Virus record (IMG/VR): IMGVR_UViG_3300017917_003843
Coordinates: 1 to 64,000 of that record
Length of the DNA: 64,000 nucleotides
Source of the DNA: a virus
Reading direction: 5' to 3' (one strand)
The notes beneath the pieces were generated by a model. The model did not search any database. It had not been told where the DNA came from and saw only the letters and a program-made list of their open reading frames with translations. Below are positions 60,453 through 64,000 of the stretch, one piece after another. The position numbers and the translations under genes are program-made. Position 1 is the first letter of the stretch, and each line of letters starts with the position of its first letter.

Positions 60453-60480
60453 GTAAACTTAATATTAAAAATTAGGTTTC
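60453..60480 (-). promoter_or_regulatory. Early/middle-type promoter P60.5
   Basis: Coding strand reads GAAACCTAATT, N8, TAAGTTTAC. Confidence 0.8.
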
Positions 60481-60498
60481 ACAACACACCTCAACAAA

Positions 60499-60527
60499 AC
60501 AGCACTACCGAATATCGATAGTGCTGT
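60499..60527 (-). terminator. Terminator of the 60560-61208 unit
   Basis: ACAGCACTA/TAGTGCTGT hairpin followed by TTTGTTG on the minus strand. P60.5 begins just beyond. Confidence 0.75.
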
Positions 60528-60559
60528 AAACATTAAAAATTAAAAATTAAAAATTAAAA

Positions 60560-60925
60560 TTAAAGTATGAAATTTAATTCGCTTCCAGTATGTGTGTAGC
60601 ATTTCCACTCTCCATCCTCTGTATACAAATACTTGTATGCTACATCACGATCAGTTATATAGTTTCTCAACGGTATTGTAGCAGCATCATTTCCGTCGTT
60701 TTTCTTTAGATCTCTCCGGTAAGAAACTGTTTCATCTAACGTTTCAGCCAGGCTACTGATATCACCTAACTCTAACAATTTTTCCACTTTAAATGGGGTG
60801 TCAAAATACTTTGCTAACATCATCCCGTTGTGTTCAGGATAACCATCCCAGTGGCAATAAATAAATTTAACAGTTGGGTTCGGGCCCTCCGGACCCGAAA
60901 TCCCAATGTATGATCTTGTCGCCAT
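60560..60925 (-). CDS. Conserved phage protein (MATRSYIGI family)
   Basis: 121 aa. ATRSYIGISGPEGPNPTVKF, IYCHWDGYPEHNGMMLAKYF, VEKLLELGDISSLAETLDET and DRDVAYKYLYTEDGEW are hallmarks of a small family found in many phages and some bacteria (recalled). Function unknown. It follows the 60927-61208 gene by 1 nt. Confidence 0.7.
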   Translation of the reverse strand: MATRSYIGISGPEGPNPTVKFIYCHWDGYPEHNGMMLAKYFDTPFKVEKLLELGDISSLAETLDETVSYRRDLKKNDGNDAATIPLRNYITDRDVAYKYLYTEDGEWKCYTHTGSELNFIL

Positions 60926-60926
60926 A

Positions 60927-61208
60927 TTATGCTTGCCCTACTACTTTACTCCAAGTATCAGTTGATAATCGACCTACAACTTCGTCTTCAAGTTCATCCT
61001 CTAATTCATCCTCATCTAATTTCAACGAATCTGTCAACGATAACATTTTAAGAAATGATAACTTAACTAACCCCATAAACTCTGGGTCATCCATCATTGC
61101 TGCGGTCAACATATTACTTAATGTTCCACCGTTTCCCATTACTTCTACTTTCAAATCGTCGCCTACAACCTCTAGTACAATACGATTTACTTCTGTTTTC
61201 TTTTTCAT
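60927..61208 (-). CDS. Small acidic protein
   Basis: 93 aa: KKKTEVNRIVLEVVGDDLKV, then LSNMLTAAMMDDPEFMGLVK and an acidic helix (LKLDEDELEDELEDEVVGRL). First gene of a two-gene unit under P61.3, with leader ATTAAGGTTATG. Function unknown. Confidence 0.6.
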   Translation of the reverse strand: MKKKTEVNRIVLEVVGDDLKVEVMGNGGTLSNMLTAAMMDDPEFMGLVKLSFLKMLSLTDSLKLDEDELEDELEDEVVGRLSTDTWSKVVGQA

Positions 61209-61252
61209 AACCTTAATTCTTAATTGTTAATTGTTAAAATTTATTTAATGAT

Positions 61253-61280
61253 GTAAATATACACAAAAAAATTGGGTTAC
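61253..61280 (-). promoter_or_regulatory. Early/middle-type promoter P61.3
   Basis: Coding strand reads TTTTG, GTAACCCAATT (sharing G), N8, TATATTTAC. It directly follows the upstream terminator hairpin. Confidence 0.82.
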
Positions 61281-61282
61281 AA

Positions 61283-61307
61283 AACTTACCTCAATTCGAG
61301 GTAAGTT
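61283..61307 (-). terminator. Terminator overlapping the 61291-61506 stop codon
   Basis: AACTTACCTC/GAGGTAAGTT stem on the minus strand followed by TTG. The gene's TGA lies inside the hairpin. Confidence 0.7.
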
Positions 61308-61506
61308 CCTTGTATTTAGCTAAACATTCAGGGCAACCAATTTCCTCTACTTCTTCAATCCGAGCCCAATTAGTTGATAGCATCGGTGTTTCACACAACG
61401 TTGTACCTGAAAAAACACCTGCCTGGGCAATATGTGCCTTATTACTCCACACTGCACCTTTGTTTCCGAACATATAAAAATTCGACTTTAATTCACTTGT
61501 TTTCAT
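61291..61506 (-). CDS. Small cysteine-containing protein
   Basis: 71 aa: KTSELKSNFYMFGNKGAVWS, then HIAQAGVFSGTTLCETPMLS and EIGCPECLAKYKEL. The C-x2-C at the end, with an earlier cysteine and histidine, may bind zinc. Second gene of a unit with 61526-61726. Function unknown. Confidence 0.55.
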   Translation of the reverse strand: MKTSELKSNFYMFGNKGAVWSNKAHIAQAGVFSGTTLCETPMLSTNWARIEEVEEIGCPECLAKYKELTSN

Positions 61507-61525
61507 AACCTTTATTTTTTAATTA

Positions 61526-61726
61526 TTAAGAATTAAGTTTTCCACATTCATATCCTGCCAACAATAGTTTGTACATATTCAAACCATCTTTAGCTTTGAA
61601 CGCTACTTTAACTGTACCATCAGTTTCAGTTTCCAATACTTTTAAAACATCAGAGTCTTTAAATTGCTCTTGTAAAAATGGCAGCTGATGATCTGCTACC
61701 CAGAAAAAATAAGTGTTGTTTGTCAT
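61526..61726 (-). CDS. Small hypothetical protein
   Basis: 66 aa: TNNTYFFWVADHQLPFLQEQ, then SDVLKVLETETDGTVKVAFK and LYKLLLAGYECG-like end (MYKLLLAGYECGKLNS). Compact alpha-beta composition. First gene after P61.8. Function unknown. Confidence 0.55.
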   Translation of the reverse strand: MTNNTYFFWVADHQLPFLQEQFKDSDVLKVLETETDGTVKVAFKAKDGLNMYKLLLAGYECGKLNS

Positions 61727-61758
61727 AACCTTAATTGTTTAAATTTTTAACTTATGAT

Positions 61759-61786
61759 GTAAAACTAATAATAAAAATTGGGTTAC
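61759..61786 (-). promoter_or_regulatory. Early/middle-type promoter P61.8
   Basis: Coding strand reads GTAACCCAATT, N8, TAGTTTTAC. The GTAACCCAAT box is also the 3' arm of the upstream terminator. Confidence 0.78.
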
Positions 61787-61800
61787 TCACGTAACCCAAT
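61777..61800 (-). terminator. Terminator fused to promoter P61.8
   Basis: ATTGGGTTAC-gtga-GTAACCCAAT on the minus strand followed by TTTTTATTATT. It ends the 61813-62260 unit. Confidence 0.8.
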
Positions 61801-61812
61801 ATAACGTTTTAA

Positions 61813-62025
61813 TCATTCAAACTTAACCTCTACATTTAAATCATACAATATGTTAAGGAACTCACCACCCCAGAATTCTGTGTCACCATCTGTCCATCTG
61901 TATTTTACAGTTAACATATTCTGTAGTGCATACCAGTTATTATCACCTATTAATATTTCAGTAACGTTATTTGTTTTAACGTATTGTTCAATGGTTTGTT
62001 CAATCATGTATTCTCTTGTTTTCAT
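61813..62025 (-). CDS. Small hypothetical protein
   Basis: 70 aa: KTREYMIEQTIEQYVKTNNV, then TEILIGDNNWYALQNMLTVK and TEFWGGEFLNILYDLNVEV. Second gene of its unit. Function unknown. Confidence 0.55.
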   Translation of the reverse strand: MKTREYMIEQTIEQYVKTNNVTEILIGDNNWYALQNMLTVKYRWTDGDTEFWGGEFLNILYDLNVEVKFE

Positions 62026-62029
62026 AACT

Positions 62030-62260
62030 TTAATAATTTAATGTAAATAATACAACTTCTGGTCCACAATAATTGTCTTCATCGTCGAATAATTCTGATT
62101 CTCCTTCATATTCGTCGTCTGATAAAACATCTCCTAATGTAACATCTTCTTTTTCAATGTTAATTTTTGTCGTCCAATCTGTAGGATCAGTATAGGAAAA
62201 CATTACTTCTGCTTCTGGATAAAATTGTCCTAAATGTTCAATTAATTCTTTTACTGTCAT
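62030..62260 (-). CDS. Small acidic protein
   Basis: 76 aa: TVKELIEHLGQFYPEAEVMF, then an acidic C-terminal half (VTLGDVLSDDEYEGESELFD). First gene of a two-gene unit under P62.3. The start KELIEHLGQFYPEAEV resembles short phage proteins that are common but unnamed. Function unknown. Confidence 0.55.
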   Translation of the reverse strand: MTVKELIEHLGQFYPEAEVMFSYTDPTDWTTKINIEKEDVTLGDVLSDDEYEGESELFDDEDNYCGPEVVLFTLNY

Positions 62261-62292
62261 AACTTTAATTGTTTAATTGTTTAACTTATATT

Positions 62293-62320
62293 GTGAAGTT
62301 ACGATTCGTAGTTACGTTTC
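62293..62320 (-). promoter_or_regulatory. Early/middle-type promoter P62.3 (minus)
   Basis: Coding strand reads GAAACGTAACT, N8, TAACTTCAC. Lies 20 nt from a plus-strand copy, forming a divergent pair. Confidence 0.7.
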
Positions 62321-62340
62321 ACAATAAAAATAAAATTTGT

Positions 62341-62368
62341 GAAACCCAATTCTTGTTATTAATTTTAC
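62341..62368 (+). promoter_or_regulatory. Plus-strand copy of the early/middle-type promoter
   Basis: GAAACCCAATT, N8, TAATTTTAC on the plus strand, preceded by TTTGT. It is the only copy on this strand, with consensus boxes and spacing. Confidence 0.8.
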
Positions 62369-62395
62369 CCTGTTGATAGTTAACAACTGAACAGG
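62369..62395 (+). promoter_or_regulatory. Inverted repeat at the plus-strand start site
   Basis: CCTGTT-gat-AGTT-aac-AACT-g-AACAGG begins right after the -7 box. It could be an operator or a 5' hairpin of the RNA. Confidence 0.5.
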
Positions 62396-62401
62396 TGCCC
62401 A

Positions 62402-62677
62402 ATGAAACGGGTAAAGAGATCAGAGGTAGGTTACTTTAAACGGCCGACGTCCGTCATTAAAGAAAAAAAAACATCAGTACACGACAGCCCAAGGAATAAA
62501 GATCCAGAACGCAACTGCATCCTGGATCTATTCACCACTTATGATTACATTTACTACTTAATTTCTAAATCACTCAATTCTGTCATAACATTTTCAATAG
62601 CTACTTTTCTCGGACGTCCTCGTCCTGCATATACCCCACTTGCTCTTTTCTCATTCAACGCAGCTAACCTTTGTTGA
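62402..62677 (+). CDS. Doubtful plus-strand frame downstream of the plus promoter
   Basis: 91 codons, basic N-terminal half (MKRVKRSEVGYFKRPTSVIK). The last 124 nt are antisense to the AT-hook protein gene. The ATG is about 30 nt from the expected start site but lacks the usual AAAGTT leader. The transcript could code for this peptide or act as an antisense or structured RNA. Confidence 0.3.
   Translation: MKRVKRSEVGYFKRPTSVIKEKKTSVHDSPRNKDPERNCILDLFTTYDYIYYLISKSLNSVITFSIATFLGRPRPAYTPLALFSFNAANLC
62501..62528 (-). terminator. Hairpin downstream of the AT-hook protein gene
   Basis: GATCCAG/CTGGATC stem, followed by TTTATTCC on the minus strand, 26 nt after the stop of the 62554-62901 gene. 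Confidence 0.55.
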
Positions 62678-62901
62678 CGAGGGCTGTTAGGATCAATTTT
62701 TCGTCCACGCTGAATTTCAACACCCGCTTCAATCAGCTGTGCTTTAAATTGCAAACGTGCTTGACGAGCACTGTTCGGATCAACCTTACGTCCACGTTGC
62801 TTTACTTCTACAGCTTCCATTTCTAGAATTTCAATTGCTGCTTCTACTGCTGTGTTGTCAATCGCTTCGATTTCAACAACTTTTGTTTTTTTACTTGCCA
62901 T
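62554..62901 (-). CDS. Protein with three AT-hook-like motifs
   Basis: 115 aa. Two copies of Q-R-G-R-K-[VI]-D-P-N-S-x-R-Q-x-R-L (about residues 35-50 and 64-79) and a third GRGRPRK near residue 95. The R-G-R core is the AT-hook DNA minor-groove binder. The N-terminal 30 residues are acidic and helical (EAIDNTAVEAAIEILEMEAV). Binding to AT-rich phage or host DNA is inferred. It could be a repressor or nucleoid protein. One-gene unit under P62.9. Confidence 0.65.
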   Translation of the reverse strand: MASKKTKVVEIEAIDNTAVEAAIEILEMEAVEVKQRGRKVDPNSARQARLQFKAQLIEAGVEIQRGRKIDPNSPRQQRLAALNEKRASGVYAGRGRPRKVAIENVMTELSDLEIK

Positions 62902-62943
62902 AACCTTTATTTGTTTTGTTTTTTGTTTTGTTTTAACTATGAA

Positions 62944-62971
62944 ATAAAATTAATAAAAAAAATTGGGTTAC
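62944..62971 (-). promoter_or_regulatory. Early/middle-type promoter P62.9
   Basis: Coding strand reads TTTTG, GTAACCCAATT (sharing G), N8, TAATTTTAT. Confidence 0.78.
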
Positions 62972-62981
62972 AAAACCAACC

Positions 62982-63149
62982 TTAACAATACAACATTTCA
63001 AGACACTCAACGTGGTCCCACATGTTCATATCCTCAAAACTGGAATATGCAGCGTCAAAATCATCTGTTAAGTCCATAATTAACCTAACATCGTTAACAA
63101 CATTTATCCCAAATGCTTTAACTGCTTCATTAATTAATTCTTTATTCAT
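62982..63149 (-). CDS. Small acidic protein
   Basis: 55 aa: MNKELINEAVKAFGINVVND, VRLIMDLTDDFDAAYSSFED, and MNMWDHVECLEMLYC at the end. Helical and acidic. First minus-strand gene after the long non-coding region, under P63.2. No family recognised. Confidence 0.55.
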   Translation of the reverse strand: MNKELINEAVKAFGINVVNDVRLIMDLTDDFDAAYSSFEDMNMWDHVECLEMLYC

Positions 63150-63174
63150 TTTTATTTATTTTAAATTCTATGTT

Positions 63175-63202
63175 TTAAAGTTATGAATAATTGTTAGGTT
63201 TC
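63175..63202 (-). promoter_or_regulatory. Early/middle-type promoter P63.2
   Basis: Coding strand reads GAAACCTAACA, N8, TAACTTTAA. A weaker copy (GAAACGTAATT, N7) lies at about 63244-63274. Confidence 0.7.
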
Positions 63203-63303
63203 ACAACACAAAAAAATAAAAAACGTATCGTAACACGTATTAAAAATAAAAAAATAATTACGTTTCACAACACAACAACAAAAAACTTTTAATCTCTAAT
63301 GGT

Positions 63304-63359
63304 ATCTGAGCCGCAATAAAGAACTTTCACCCGCGTCCTTCTTTAGCGTTAGCTCAGAT
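63304..63359. other. Long nested stem-loop element
   Basis: ATCTGAGC and GCTCAGAT form an 8-bp stem; inside it CGC/GCG and AAAGAA/TTCTTT pair, leaving a GC-rich apical loop of about 15 nt. It can fold on either strand. Possible origin, operator or small RNA. Confidence 0.55.
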
Positions 63360-63754
63360 TGGACCCTCTTTTAGTATATACTTTTGTTTTTAAAAAGAGA
63401 CGGAATGTATCGGAATGAAGACATTACCCTTTTCATCACATCATACCACCCACACACTCTACATTTTCCACATACCATAACATATCCAAATATTCTAATA
63501 TAACAATATACCTATGTTTTGATATACTTATATTTTGTTTTCCATCCTTTCACATACTACATACAACAAAAAAACTTGCGAAATTCTCGCATTTTCCTTG
63601 CGAATTTTAAACGACCTCTTATTGATCAACAACATACGCGCTCGAAAATTTTTGCGCGGTATACTCAATCTCCCAGCGTTCAACACATCACATCGTCTAC
63701 CCGTTCGCCCGTTCACCCTCGTTTATATCTACCCCATCTCGTTATCTCGTATCA

Positions 63755-63811
63755 CGTTACGTTACGTTACGTTACGTTACCACGTTACGGTACGACGTTA
63801 CGTTACGTTGC
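63755..63811. repeat. CGTTA pentamer tandem repeat
   Basis: Five perfect CGTTA units (63755-63779) followed by degenerate copies with CACGTTACGG and CGACGTTACG. Possibly iterons or a site bound by a phage protein. Confidence 0.7.
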
Positions 63812-63888
63812 ATACAAAAAAAAACATCGTCGACGTTGTTGTTGTCGGGCTGGGTATTATTATTATTATTATTCCCTCTCTTAGTTAA

Positions 63889-63910
63889 CATCAATTCTTT
63901 TGAATTGATG
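63889..63910. other. Perfect 9-bp hairpin at the right edge
   Basis: CATCAATTC-tttt-GAATTGATG. It overlaps the ATG of a plus-strand frame (63908) and the stop of a minus-strand frame, so its meaning depends on which is real. Confidence 0.6.
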
Positions 63911-64000
63911 GCTTCATACCTTGAATGTTATCAACAACAAAAATATCAACAACAAAAAACCGATGATTCTCAACCCAAACATGTTGTGGTCTCCCAAAAT
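63891..64000. CDS. Partial gene at right edge, strand ambiguous
   Basis: Two frames reach the window end. Plus: ATG 63908, MASYLECYQQQKYQQQKTDD, open for 31 codons. Minus: 35 codons ending at TGA 63891-63893 with HVWVENHRFFVVDIFVVDNI. Both include a direct repeat of the DNA. Third-position GC does not separate them. Sequence beyond 64000 is needed. Confidence 0.3.

Larger units (their letters stand above)
63203..63888. other. Long non-coding region at the divergent boundary
   Basis: No convincing gene. It holds a weak promoter copy (63244-63274), a stem-loop element (63304-63359), a CTCTTTT/AAAAGAG inverted repeat (63368-63401), GCG-rich short repeats of TTGCGAA type (63575-63610), a CGTTA array (63755-63811) and a TAT triplet run (63855-63873). 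Low-complexity frames cross it on both strands. Confidence 0.6.

Noticed and set aside
60874-60905. GC-rich inverted repeat TCGGG/CCCGA
   Set aside because: It lies inside the coding sequence (SGPEGPNP) of the 60560-60925 gene near its start; no T-run follows, so it is not a terminator.
63244-63274. Possible 18th promoter copy
   Set aside because: The GAAACGTAATT block is good, but the second box fits only with a 7-nt spacer (TATTTTTAA) and no gene follows. Kept only as a note.
63300-63372. tRNA-like TTAGCTCAGATTGG string on the plus strand
   Set aside because: It looks like a D arm but no acceptor stem, anticodon arm or T arm can be built around it. The segment folds better as one long stem-loop.
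63519-63888. Two overlapping plus-strand frames of about 120 codons
   Set aside because: They cross the CGTTA and triplet repeats; the sequence is low in complexity and both frames are open only because stops are avoided by the repeats.
1-64000. CRISPR array, diversity-generating retroelement, integrase or lysogeny module
   Set aside because: No regularly spaced identical repeats, no reverse transcriptase with template repeat, and no integrase or repressor gene was seen. The phage looks strictly lytic within this window.

Overview
The window is a 64-kb piece of a T4-type contractile-tailed phage (myovirus). The probable host is a member of the Bacteroidota. The T4-type core is clear: large terminase (gp17), portal (gp20), S78-family prohead protease (gp21), acidic scaffold (gp22), major capsid protein (gp23), gp25 and gp6 baseplate wedge proteins, a gp5-like hub protein and a gp55-like late sigma factor. 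Host evidence is indirect. The DNA is AT-rich, starts lack Shine-Dalgarno sequences and have A-rich leaders, and promoters have a TAnnTTTAC or TAnnTTTG box like the -7 element of Bacteroidota sigma-A promoters. Almost every gene is on the minus strand, so the window reads from right to left.

Layout from right to left. (1) About 63.2-64.0 kb is a non-coding region with CGTTA repeats and hairpins. (2) 56.0-63.2 kb holds about 20 small genes of mostly unknown function and one odd tRNA. They form one- or two-gene units, each with a near-identical promoter (GAAACCYAATT-N8-TAnnTTTAC), most with a conserved leader ending in AAAGTTATG and most followed by a hairpin terminator. A GC-rich plus-strand RNA gene lies at 56.33-56.53 kb. 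(3) 53.4-55.8 kb holds the sigma factor and small accessory genes. (4) 36.2-53.4 kb is the hub, baseplate and tail-fibre cluster. (5) 32.4-35.8 kb has primase, a RecB-like nuclease, a metalloprotease and a zinc-finger protein. (6) 20.2-32.4 kb is a mosaic of small proteins. Many begin with a short leader ending in L-x-E, like the T4 capsid-targeting sequence cut by gp21. Interleaved are a FAD dehydrogenase operon, a NadR-like P-loop protein and a DEDD exonuclease, all driven by the region-2 promoter. (7) 9.6-20.1 kb is the head and packaging cluster. (8) 1-9.5 kb holds PhoH and large fibre proteins built from shuffled repeats. The first runs off the left edge.

Two promoter classes explain most of the expression logic. 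The first drives the small-gene region and the replication/metabolism operons. The second, ATATTTAT plus one A/T/C on the coding strand, lies mostly 12-25 nt upstream of head, tail and putative packaged-protein genes. It is the likely target of the gp55-like sigma encoded here. It differs from the T4 late box TATAAATA.

The most interesting items are: a large set of candidate proteins packaged in the head (three winged-helix proteins, a kinase-like protein, an SH3-like protein and others); an A10 slippery site joining a head-core gene to an 80-codon frame that has no ATG; the plus-strand structured RNA; the divergent promoter pair at 62.3 kb; and the tRNA with an expanded or ill-fitting anticodon region. 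No tail sheath, tail tube, small terminase subunit or lysozyme was found, so these must lie outside the window or be too divergent for me to recognise.
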